DNA of 64,000 nt from NCBI GenBank assembly GCA_052437175.1, contig JBQVOK010000009.1:1-64000 (forward strand), given 5' to 3'. Within the stretch, counting starts at the first letter, position 1. Each line of letters begins with the position of its first letter. This DNA comes from JACVCJ01 sp052437175. Lineage in GTDB: Bacteria > Bacteroidota > Bacteroidia > CAIKAF01. The position numbers and the translations under genes are program-made. The notes beneath the pieces were generated by a model. That model searched no databases, was not told the DNA's origin, and was given only the letters and a program-made list of their open reading frames with translations. Of the stretch, positions 28,773 to 36,432 are shown piece after piece.

Positions 28773-29799
28773 CTTCGGGGAATATCAGTTCGTTGGCCGC
28801 AATATTCTTACGGGCTTTTTTACCCACGATCAGCTCCCGGTTCTTCCATTTTACGCCGTTACCCGGGCTCAGCAGGTGCAGATCGGCCTCGCTGATGGTC
28901 TCGCCCTCGGCAATATTGCGCAGCGAAGCCACCGAGCGCTCCAGTTTTACACTGGAAGAGGCCGAGGCTTCGGAACGGAACATTTTTTCTTCGCCCAGGG
29001 AAGCCTCGATGTTACGTATATCGCGCACCATACGGAAGATACCGTCTTTTTCGGCAGAACCGGCATGGTCGCTGCCCTTCATGTTACGGTCCAGCGTTAC
29101 GTGCTTCTCGATGATCTTTGCCCCCAGCGCCACGGCTACAGTAGGCACTACAATGCCTATGGAATGGTCGGAATAACCGATGGTATAATTGGGGTATTTT
29201 TTTGTGAGAAACGGAATGGTATTCAGGTTCAGGTGCCCGTAATCGCTGGGATATTCAGAGAGGCAATGCAGTATGCTGATGTTCTCATGATGGCGGGTGA
29301 TCACCTCCAGGGCATCGTTCAGCTCTTCTTCGCCGCCCATTCCCGTAGAGAGAATAATGGGAATTTTTGTCTCGGCCAGGGCATTGAGCAGGGGCAGGTT
29401 GGTAAGGTCGCGGCTGGCCACCTTGAGGCGGTCGGGGGTAAAATACTTCAGGATGCTGAGACAGCCGATGCTGCACAGGGTTTCCACGAAATCGGCCCCG
29501 CGGGCTTTTACGTGTTTGTATACTTCAAAGTGCTCCTCGTCCGACAGTTCCAGGGCGGCACGGTGCTCGCCGTAGGTACGTCCGAAGCTGTGCGGCGAGG
29601 TGTAGGGCTGGTCCATCTGGCTCTGCGTCAGTTCTTCCTTCAGGTCGCGCTTGGTCAGCTTTATGGCGTCCATCGGCTTCAGGTCACGGTCAAAGAACTT
29701 ATCCTTAACCGGCTGCAGGCAAAGATCTGCGATCACTTTTGCTATGTCAACCGAACCGTTGTGGTTCTGTCCGATTTCGCCTATAATGTAAGTGTGCAT
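28762..29799 (-). CDS. neuB: NeuB-family nonulosonic acid (9-phosphate) synthase
   Basis: The start at 29799 gives 345 residues beginning MHTYIIGEIGQNHNGSVDIA, the conserved start of the sialic acid synthase family. It condenses phosphoenolpyruvate with a six-carbon sugar. Barrel motifs include SRDLTNLPLL, ILSTGM and IGYSDHS, and KIIEKHVTLDRNMKGSDHA. The C-terminal 60 residues form the antifreeze-like SAF domain (RSVASLRNIAEGE to the end). Whether it makes sialic, legionaminic, pseudaminic acid or KDN cannot be read from the sequence; the adjacent phosphatase favours a phosphorylated substrate. The cytidylyltransferase gene ends four bases upstream. Confidence 0.9.
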   Translation of the reverse strand: MHTYIIGEIGQNHNGSVDIAKVIADLCLQPVKDKFFDRDLKPMDAIKLTKRDLKEELTQSQMDQPYTSPHSFGRTYGEHRAALELSDEEHFEVYKHVKARGADFVETLCSIGCLSILKYFTPDRLKVASRDLTNLPLLNALAETKIPIILSTGMGGEEELNDALEVITRHHENISILHCLSEYPSDYGHLNLNTIPFLTKKYPNYTIGYSDHSIGIVVPTVAVALGAKIIEKHVTLDRNMKGSDHAGSAEKDGIFRMVRDIRNIEASLGEEKMFRSEASASSSVKLERSVASLRNIAEGETISEADLHLLSPGNGVKWKNRELIVGKKARKNIAANELIFPEDVA

Positions 29800-29803
29800 A
29801 GGT

Positions 29804-30565
29804 TCACTTTTTGTATTTTTCAATTTGTTCTGACATTTTAAGGGCCATATCGGGCCGTTCTTCCAGTACGTAAGGGATCGCGCGGCGTATATCGCCCTGG
29901 GTGCGGGCAAAAAGTTCGGCCGTCATTTCCATGTCCTCGGGCGTATCTACCGACAGGCGCAGACTGTGCAGCACTTCGGCGGGCCAGTGATGTTCCACCC
30001 AGTGTATGCGGAAGTGTTCGCGGCCTTCGCCGTACATGTAACTGGTTACGTGTTCGCAGTTCTCCGGGCTCAGGTTGTTCATTTTATGCCGGAGCGCCTC
30101 GCCGGAAACCAGCTCGCAATACAGACCCAGGTGAGTGCGTATGGAAGGTGTTCCGTTCACGCGCTGGGCAATGTATTCGGCGGGGTCTTCTGCGGCGGCA
30201 TCCAGCAGTTCCTGCAGGTAGTCCATGTCCAGGAAGGGATTATCGGCACAGATGCGCACCAGGTAATCAGCCCCGGTTTGTTCGGCCAGCGTACGAAAGC
30301 GGGAAAGCACGTCGTTCTCGCTGCCCCAGGTAACCTGTATGTTTTTACCCGCGGCCCATGCGCCCAGGGCGGCATTGTCTTTTTCGGGACCGCTGGCTAT
30401 GTACAGGGGAATATGCGGAAAACGTTCCTGCAGGCGGGTTGTAACGATATCCAGGATACTTTTGCCTTCGAAGGCAGGCATCAGGATCTTGCCGGGCAGG
30501 CGGACGGAACCCATCCTGGCCTGTATGACAAAAACCGTACTGAATTCCTGTTTTTCCGTATGCAT
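29804..30565 (-). CDS. SpsF/acylneuraminate cytidylyltransferase-like protein
   Basis: The start at 30565 gives 253 residues (MHTEKQEFSTVFVIQARMGS). The nucleotide-binding start VFVIQARMGSVRLPGKIL and the acid pair region DYLVRICADNPFLD are those of the SpsF/NeuA-type nucleotidyltransferase family. It would form the CMP-activated sugar acid, completing the set with NeuB and the phosphatase. In Bacillus the corresponding spsE-spsF pair is also adjacent. First gene of a five-gene minus-strand run; the divergent methyltransferase gene starts 146 bases away. Confidence 0.85.
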   Translation of the reverse strand: MHTEKQEFSTVFVIQARMGSVRLPGKILMPAFEGKSILDIVTTRLQERFPHIPLYIASGPEKDNAALGAWAAGKNIQVTWGSENDVLSRFRTLAEQTGADYLVRICADNPFLDMDYLQELLDAAAEDPAEYIAQRVNGTPSIRTHLGLYCELVSGEALRHKMNNLSPENCEHVTSYMYGEGREHFRIHWVEHHWPAEVLHSLRLSVDTPEDMEMTAELFARTQGDIRRAIPYVLEERPDMALKMSEQIEKYKK

Positions 30566-30711
30566 AACGCTGCGCTCTGCCTTGTTTTTAGTATTGAAAG
30601 ACAGCAAATCTACTATTTTTTAGCGTTATGTGTACGGCTCTCCGAAGTTTGTATCTAAAATAAGAGACAAAGTTTTTTCTTACTTTTAGCCGCAATTTCC
30701 AAAGCAAAAGA

Positions 30712-31485
30712 ATGGATAATAACAATGAGCTGACGAGCAGGGAATTCTGGCTGGATTACTGGAAACAAAAAATGGACCGTGGCGAGATCACCCGCATCGA
30801 AGATGCCTATCTCTTTTCAGACGTCCTTATCCGGAATGCACAAAGATCGCCCGACAGCAGTGTGCTGGAAATCGGGGGATTCCCCGGGGTATTTGCCCTG
30901 TTCCTGAAACGGAAAGCTCATGTAAAAGCAGCTATTTTCGACTATATCATACACCGGGAGTTCCTGCAGGAATTCCTGAAAAAGAACGGATTCGGGAACG
31001 AAGACCTCGACCTGTATGAAGGCGATGTATTTCAGTATGTGCCCGAAAAACAATACGGGATGGTCTTTTCGGTCGGACTGATCGAACATTTTGAAGATAC
31101 GGCCGGCATCATCGGGAAACACCTGCCCTTTTGCCTGCCCGGGGGGCGTATACTGATCCTGCTGCCCAATTTCACAGGCATCAACGGCTGGATGAACAAA
31201 ACCTTCGATCCGGAAAATTACAACATACACAATATCCGCAGTATGGACCCCGGACTGCTGGAGAGGAGTGCCCGCAACCTGGGCCTCGAAAACGTACGGG
31301 TATACTATCACGGCCGCTTCGGGCTCTGGCTCGAGAATTACGCCGGCCAGTCCGTGTTTGCAAAAGCTTTTTTTAAGACCATCTGGTTCTGCGGTAAGGT
31401 CCTCACCCGGGTCATTCCGTTCGAATCCAGGTTTTTATCGCCTTACATCATCCTGGAAGGCGACAAACCCAGCAACCCGGCATGA
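30712..31485 (+). CDS. Class I SAM-dependent methyltransferase
   Basis: A 257-residue cytosolic protein. Motif I is SVLEIGGFPGVFALF (about 45-59), followed by VFSVGLIEHFED and LPGGRILILLPNF, standard for the Rossmann methyltransferase fold. Its stop overlaps the ATG of the next glycosyltransferase (ATGA), so it belongs to the glycan locus and likely methylates a sugar or a glycan end. A TACTTTTA box near 30681 may be its promoter. Confidence 0.85.
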   Translation: MDNNNELTSREFWLDYWKQKMDRGEITRIEDAYLFSDVLIRNAQRSPDSSVLEIGGFPGVFALFLKRKAHVKAAIFDYIIHREFLQEFLKKNGFGNEDLDLYEGDVFQYVPEKQYGMVFSVGLIEHFEDTAGIIGKHLPFCLPGGRILILLPNFTGINGWMNKTFDPENYNIHNIRSMDPGLLERSARNLGLENVRVYYHGRFGLWLENYAGQSVFAKAFFKTIWFCGKVLTRVIPFESRFLSPYIILEGDKPSNPA

Positions 31486-32717
31486 AAATAGGGCTGTTCA
31501 ATACCGAAGCCGGGAACGGGGGCGCGGCCATAGCCTGCCGGCGCCTGTATGCAGGCCTGCAAAACCGGCAGCAGGATGTGTCTTTTGTACATGTACAGGC
31601 ACAGCAGCCCTTACAGAAATGGAAACGCCTGGGTCTCGTGGCCCTGGAAAAAGGCCCCCTGCGCCTCCGGCTGGCCCGCCGCGAAGACCTGTTCCAGTTC
31701 AGCACGGGCACAACGGGAGACCCGTTCATAGCCCGCAAACTCCGTGACTTCGACGTGGTGAACCTGCATTACATCAACCAGGGCTTTTTATCGCTGGGGC
31801 AACTGGAGATCCTGGCCCGGCACCGCATACCCGCCGTATGGACCCTGCACGATATGTGGGCTTTTACCGGGGGCTGCCACAACTCCATGAGCTGTGACCA
31901 TTTTACCGGGCAATGCGGCGACTGTTTCTTTATGAAAAAACCGGCTCCCCGCGATTATTCCCATACCGTTCACCGTCGCAAACAGGCGCTTTTCAGCAAA
32001 CTGGACATCCATATCGTTACACCCAGTCACTGGCTGGCCCGGCAGGCCGCGTCCAGCTCGCTCCTGCGCGACAAGGATATACGGGTGATCCCCAATCCGT
32101 TGTCCGGCAAAACTTTCCGCCCCGGTGACAAAACGGCGCTGCGCCGGGAACTGGGACTGCCCGCCGGTAAAAAGATCATTCTCTTCGCGGCAGCTATCGC
32201 CAGCGATTACCGTAAAGGCGTACAATACCTGCAGGAGGCCCTGGAAATTATTGCAGCCCGCGAACCGGATTCTGCCGACAAATACCTGCTGCTGGTACTG
32301 GGAAATATGAAGGCCGATGCCCGGAACGGACAGGGATTCGAAAGCCGTTATACCGGTTTTATATCCGACGAAGGACAAATGGCCGCCTATTACGGCGCTG
32401 CCGATGTATTTGTGCTGCCCTCCCTGGCCGAGAACCTGCCCAATTCACTCATTGAATCCCTGGCCTGTGGCACGCCCGTAGTGGGCTTTGACGTAGGCGG
32501 CATACCCGATATCATACAGCACCGGCAAAACGGTTACCTGGCCCGCTACAAAGATGCAGCCGACCTTGCCGAAGGGATCCTGTTCACCCTGGAACCCGAC
32601 CTGCAGAAAGAGCTGCAGCAGAAGGCCCGGCAGTCGTTCCTGGACAATTTTGAAGAACAACAACAGGTAACCCGTTACCTGGAACTATACGAAAGTCTAT
32701 GCCGCAGCCGCTCATAA
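31482..32717 (+). CDS. Glycosyltransferase, GT4 family
   Basis: A 411-residue GT-B fold enzyme. The N-terminal domain has NTEAGNGGAAIACRRLYAGL; the C-terminal donor domain has LPSLAENLPNSLIESLACGT, the E-x7-E type motif of retaining GT4 enzymes, and GVQYLQEALEI. It transfers a sugar from an activated donor in the cytosol. It overlaps both neighbours (4 bases upstream, 19 downstream), showing a tight operon for building a surface glycan. Confidence 0.92.
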   Translation: MKIGLFNTEAGNGGAAIACRRLYAGLQNRQQDVSFVHVQAQQPLQKWKRLGLVALEKGPLRLRLARREDLFQFSTGTTGDPFIARKLRDFDVVNLHYINQGFLSLGQLEILARHRIPAVWTLHDMWAFTGGCHNSMSCDHFTGQCGDCFFMKKPAPRDYSHTVHRRKQALFSKLDIHIVTPSHWLARQAASSSLLRDKDIRVIPNPLSGKTFRPGDKTALRRELGLPAGKKIILFAAAIASDYRKGVQYLQEALEIIAAREPDSADKYLLLVLGNMKADARNGQGFESRYTGFISDEGQMAAYYGAADVFVLPSLAENLPNSLIESLACGTPVVGFDVGGIPDIIQHRQNGYLARYKDAADLAEGILFTLEPDLQKELQQKARQSFLDNFEEQQQVTRYLELYESLCRSRS

Positions 32718-33454
32718 GCATTATAACCGTTTGCTACAATGCAGCTTCTGCTATTGAAGTAACGCTACAGAGCGTATGCGGGCAAAGCTGGCCGTCGCTG
32801 GAATACATCATCATCGACGGCGCCTCGTCAGACAATACACTGGAGATCGTACAGAAGTACGAAAAACATATCAGCCGTATCGTTTCCGAAAAAGACCGTG
32901 GCATTTACGATGCCATGAACAAAGGCTTACAGCTGGCCACAGGCGAATTTGTACTGTTCATGAATGCCGGCGACGTATTTCACAGTGCCGACACCATTGC
33001 AAAAGCCTTTACAGCACCCGGCGATTACGACCTGCGCTACGGTGAGACCCTGTTCGTAAATGAGGCAGGAGAACCACAGGGCACCATGTCGGCCATACGG
33101 CACCGTAAACTGCCGGCACAGCTCAGCTGGCGTTCCATGCGTTTTGGTATGGTGGTGGGGCACCAGTCGGTGTTTGTGCGCCGCAGCATTGCCCCCTTAT
33201 TCGATCTGGCGCATCCCTCTTCCGGCGATATCGACTGGCTGATCCGTACGCTCAAAAACACCCGCCCCGAACGTACCTTCAATACGGGACTGATCATTTC
33301 CGACTTCCGCCTCGACGGCTTTTCACAGCAGCAGCGCAGCCTGTCGCACAAAGACCGCTACCGCGTATTAAAAAAACATCACGGCTGGCTGCCCAACCTC
33401 TTCAATCACGCCTTTATCTTCCTGAAAGCCGCCTGGTTCCGTATTTTTGCTTAA
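32699..33454 (+). CDS. Glycosyltransferase, GT2 family
   Basis: A 251-residue GT-A fold enzyme starting MPQPLISIITVCYNAASAIE. The acidic motifs are IIIDGASSDNT and, as the DxD-like metal site, FMNAGDVF. No membrane helices. The later GHQSVFVRR and DIDWLIRTL segments are common in WcaA/ExoO-like members. It probably adds one sugar to the same glycan as the GT4 enzyme. Confidence 0.92.
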   Translation: MPQPLISIITVCYNAASAIEVTLQSVCGQSWPSLEYIIIDGASSDNTLEIVQKYEKHISRIVSEKDRGIYDAMNKGLQLATGEFVLFMNAGDVFHSADTIAKAFTAPGDYDLRYGETLFVNEAGEPQGTMSAIRHRKLPAQLSWRSMRFGMVVGHQSVFVRRSIAPLFDLAHPSSGDIDWLIRTLKNTRPERTFNTGLIISDFRLDGFSQQQRSLSHKDRYRVLKKHHGWLPNLFNHAFIFLKAAWFRIFA

Positions 33455-33498
33455 AATTTCGCAAGCTGCACTGCCGCAAAGATGTGCCGCCTTTTTAG

Positions 33499-33506
33499 TA
33501 CCTTTG
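33499..33506 (+). promoter_or_regulatory. Candidate -7 promoter box of mutS2
   Basis: TACCTTTG, 13 bases before the ATG at 33519, fits the TAnnTTTG consensus and supports that start. Confidence 0.5.
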
Positions 33507-33518
33507 CATCAGCTTACT

Positions 33519-35594
33519 ATGTTCATTTATCCCAAAGATACCGCTGAAAAGCTGGAGTTCCTCACCATCCTGGAATGGATTGAAGAGAATTGCCGTATAA
33601 AGACCGCCCGCGAAAGAGTGGCGGAACTGCGGCCCTACAACAATTTCGAAGAATCGAACACGGCCCTGCGCCAGACCGGAGAAATGCTGGAGACCTTCCG
33701 CCAGGGCCTGTCCTTCCCGGATATCTCCTGCCCCGATATACCCAAAGAATTACAGTTGCTGAAGCTCGACGGCTCGGTGCTGGACGAAAAACAACTGCTG
33801 GCCATACTGGCTGTGATCGAAGCCTGCAACGGCTTTATCCGTTTTGTAAAGGATAAGGAAGACGCCTATCCCTACCTGCACCGTTTCCAGGCCCAGCTGG
33901 AGATCGAGAAAGAAATTCCGGAACGTATACAGGGTATCATCGACGAGCACGGTATTGTACGCAGCAATGCATCGCCGCAGCTGGCCGCCATACGCAAGGC
34001 CCTGCAAACGCGGCGCCGTGAGAATGAGCGCATGTTCCAGAGCATCCTTTCCAAACTGCGCAAGGCCAATGTACTGGCCGATGTGGAAGAGTCGTTCATG
34101 AACGGCCGCCGCGTGGTGAGCATCGTGTCCGAAAGCAAACGCGAAATTCGTGGTATTATCCACGGCAGCAGCAATACGGGTAAGGTTACCTTCATTGAAC
34201 CGGGCGAGACCATCGAGATCAACAACGAGATCGCTTCGCTGGAGGTAGACGAAAAATCGGAAGTACGCCGTATCCTGCGCGAGCTCACAAAGCAGTTACG
34301 CCATAAATACCCGCTGATACAGGCCTTTTTCGAAACCCTGGTACACCTGGATATTACCCGCGCCAAAGCCTTGCTGGGCCGGGAGCTGGATGCCGAAATA
34401 CCGCATTATTCCGAAAAACCCGTGGTGCACATCCTCAACGGACGTCACCCCATACTGGTACGCAAGAACCGCGAGCAGAAAAAAGCGGTCATCCCCCTCA
34501 GTATGCACCTGGAACCGGGTAAGAACATCCTGATCATCAGCGGACCCAACGCCGGGGGTAAGTCCATTGCACTTAAAACCGTAGGACTGCTCCAGATCAT
34601 GCTGCAGGCGGGTATTCCCGTTCCCTGCGATGCACAGAGCGAATTCGGCTTTTTCAGCAACCTGCTTACCGATATCGGCGACAGCCAGAGCATCGAATAC
34701 GAACTGTCTACCTATTCCTCGCGCCTCATTAAGATGCGCCGTTTCCTGGAACGGGCCGGTAAAAGCACGCTCTTCCTTATCGACGAGTTCGGTACCGGTT
34801 CTGACCCCGAACTGGGTGGGGCCATGGCTGAGGTGATCCTGGAAGAACTGGCCCAGAGCAAGAGTTTCGGCATCATTACCACGCACTACGGTAACATTAA
34901 GGTGGCCGGTGAACAGCTGAAAAGCGTACAGAACGCCTGTATGCTGTTCGACGACCGTACGCTGCAACCCCTGTACCAGCTCGAGATCGGCAAACCGGGC
35001 AGCTCCTACACCTTTGTGATCGCCGAAAAGAGCGGCATTCCGCAGGCCCTCATACAGCGCGCCAAAGAAAAAACGGATACCAATAAAGTAAAGCTGGACC
35101 ATATATTGAACGTGCTGCAAAAGCGGCGTAACGATCTCAACGAGCAGATCCGCCAGACCGAAGCAGCCCGTAAGGAAGCCGCCGAAGCCCGCGAAAAGGC
35201 AAAGCAGGCCGAGGAGAAATGGACCGAGAAGCTGAATAAATTCAAGGGACAGCGCGAAGAAGAAGTAAAACTGATCGCCCTGGGCCGCAAAATGCAGGAA
35301 CTGGGCCTCAAGTGGGACCAGACCAAGAATAAAAAAGAGATCATCAGCGACTTTGTAAAGGCTATGGGCAAGGAAAAGGCGCGGATCGTGGAAGAGAAAA
35401 AACGCTTCGAGAAAGAGAACACCCGCGAAAAGGTGATCGCCCGCAAACTGGCCGTGATCGTTCCCGGCAGCGAGGTACGAATGACGGGTACGCGGCAGGT
35501 GGGCAAAGTGGTGGAGATAAACGGCACCAAAGTGCGCGTGGAATTCGGTAGCCTGAAGAGCGTGATCTCGATCGAGAACCTGGAACCGGCCTGA
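33519..35594 (+). CDS. mutS2: MutS2-like ATPase without Smr domain
   Basis: The ATG at 33519 (MFIYPKDTAEKLEFLTILEW) gives 691 residues. The core and clamp domains lead to an ABC-type ATPase: Walker A GPNAGGKS at about 342-349, Walker B LFLIDEFGTGSDPE at about 417-430, and a switch His in TTHYG. A long charged coiled coil follows (about 530-600) and then a small KOW-like beta domain to the C-terminus (GTRQVGKVVEINGTKVRVEF). The C-terminal Smr nuclease domain of Bacillus MutS2 (785 residues) is absent. MutS2 proteins act on branched DNA and, in Bacillus, on collided ribosomes. Without Smr this one probably binds and remodels rather than cuts. Confidence 0.92.
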   Translation: MFIYPKDTAEKLEFLTILEWIEENCRIKTARERVAELRPYNNFEESNTALRQTGEMLETFRQGLSFPDISCPDIPKELQLLKLDGSVLDEKQLLAILAVIEACNGFIRFVKDKEDAYPYLHRFQAQLEIEKEIPERIQGIIDEHGIVRSNASPQLAAIRKALQTRRRENERMFQSILSKLRKANVLADVEESFMNGRRVVSIVSESKREIRGIIHGSSNTGKVTFIEPGETIEINNEIASLEVDEKSEVRRILRELTKQLRHKYPLIQAFFETLVHLDITRAKALLGRELDAEIPHYSEKPVVHILNGRHPILVRKNREQKKAVIPLSMHLEPGKNILIISGPNAGGKSIALKTVGLLQIMLQAGIPVPCDAQSEFGFFSNLLTDIGDSQSIEYELSTYSSRLIKMRRFLERAGKSTLFLIDEFGTGSDPELGGAMAEVILEELAQSKSFGIITTHYGNIKVAGEQLKSVQNACMLFDDRTLQPLYQLEIGKPGSSYTFVIAEKSGIPQALIQRAKEKTDTNKVKLDHILNVLQKRRNDLNEQIRQTEAARKEAAEAREKAKQAEEKWTEKLNKFKGQREEEVKLIALGRKMQELGLKWDQTKNKKEIISDFVKAMGKEKARIVEEKKRFEKENTREKVIARKLAVIVPGSEVRMTGTRQVGKVVEINGTKVRVEFGSLKSVISIENLEPA

Positions 35595-35605
35595 AAAGCC
35601 TGATA

Positions 35606-35637
35606 TTTTGGAAAATCGGATTACTGTAGTATTTTTG
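35606..35637 (+). promoter_or_regulatory. Promoter of tRNA-Leu
   Basis: TTTTG at 35606-35610 and TATTTTTG at 35630-35637 are separated by 19 bases, a near-perfect Bacteroidota -33/-7 pair, 25 bases before the tRNA. Confidence 0.7.
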
Positions 35638-35661
35638 CCACCCGCTTAAAGAAGCATGTAT

Positions 35662-35745
35662 GCCCGGGTGGCGGAATTGGTAGACGCATCGGACTCAAAA
35701 TCCGACGGTAGCGATACTGTGCGGGTTCGAGTCCCGCCCCGGGTA
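35662..35745 (+). tRNA. tRNA-Leu (anticodon CAA)
   Basis: An 84-base cloverleaf. The acceptor stem is GCCCGGG with CCCGGGT, with G-U at the end pair. The anticodon arm is TCGGA-CTCAAAA-TCCGA, giving CAA for the UUG codon. A long variable arm follows, as in leucine tRNAs, and the T arm is GCGGG-TTCGAGT-CCCGC. The CCA end is not encoded. It is followed by its own terminator. Its last bases plus terminator are repeated at 42751. Confidence 0.97.
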
Positions 35746-35783
35746 CAGCAAAAAGCCTGAATCAGAGATTGGTTCGGGCTTTT
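35741..35783 (+). repeat. Left copy of 43-bp direct repeat at the tRNA-Leu 3' end (attachment-site-like)
   Basis: It covers the last four acceptor bases, the discriminator base and the terminator arm. The first 24 bases are identical to the copy at 42751-42793, and 39 of 43 overall. A tRNA 3' end repeated downstream is the usual scar of site-specific integration. Confidence 0.7.
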
Positions 35784-35789
35784 GTTTTT
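35751..35789 (+). terminator. Intrinsic terminator after tRNA-Leu
   Basis: AAAAGCCTGAA pairs with TTCGGGCTTTT (one G-U), followed by GTTTTT. Confidence 0.8.
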
Positions 35790-36432
35790 AAAAAGTACCT
35801 GAGAGGTATTGGCCCCCTCAGTTCCTTGATGGAATCCATAGAACTACCACTGATGTAAAAGGGTACTACCTCAATAGCTTCTCCAGCACCAGGCGCTTCT
35901 ACCCCTATATTAAGAAACTCCGGCAAAAGTATACAGAGAGATCTGTTACATTTTTAGTGCCAACAATGTTAATTGTAATTAAGTGACTGTAAATGCATTG
36001 AGATTTCAAATCTGACAAGTGATAAAATTTGTCCTTTTCTCATCTTTGTCCTTTTGTATCTTTATCCCGTAGAAAACTACCGCGTATTACCCAAAACGTA
36101 TTACGCGTACATAAAGATATTGCGTACGCAATCGTCTTGGTGTCAGCAAAACGTCCAAAAAAGCAGACCGAGGCAGTTGTGGGATACGCGCCCGCATGGG
36201 CGTGTATATCCCTTGCTGTTCTTAATTCTGCAAGGCATTGGACGTGCCCGCTGGCGGTTAGGAATAAGCGGGGAGTATGCGCCCTATTTTTATGTGCGAT
36301 TTATTAACCTAAACCTAAACAGCCCCTAATCCCGTAATACTCCACGGGTGTAGAAAGTATGAAAGAAAACGTTACCACAGAACACCCTCTCTCGCTACTT
36401 TTTAAAATCCAATAATCTAAAAGTTTATCAAA
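35790..36432. other. 640-base gap after tRNA-Leu, possible decayed DNA
   Basis: No convincing gene. A frame open from 35792 to a stop at 35984-35986 reads protein-like (for example GYYLNSFSSTRRFYPYIKKL) but lacks a usable start, so it may be a remnant of an inserted gene. At 36181-36212 there is a strong hairpin (GGGATA...TATCCC outside, CGCGCCC...GGGCGTG inside, loop GCAT). The GC-rich stretch 36170-36290 differs from its AT-rich flanks. Confidence 0.4.

Noticed and set aside
35792..35986. Open frame of 64 codons after the tRNA-Leu terminator
   Set aside because: It reads protein-like but has no usable start codon and no recognised family; kept only as possible decayed DNA.
36225..36290. 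Integron attC-like site (GGCGGTTAGG segment)
   Set aside because: Only one side resembles an attC core, with no matching partner site and no integron integrase.
36029..36329. Two overlapping frames of about 90 codons
   Set aside because: They overlap in different frames, lack signal or motif, and span a strong hairpin; neither looks like a gene.
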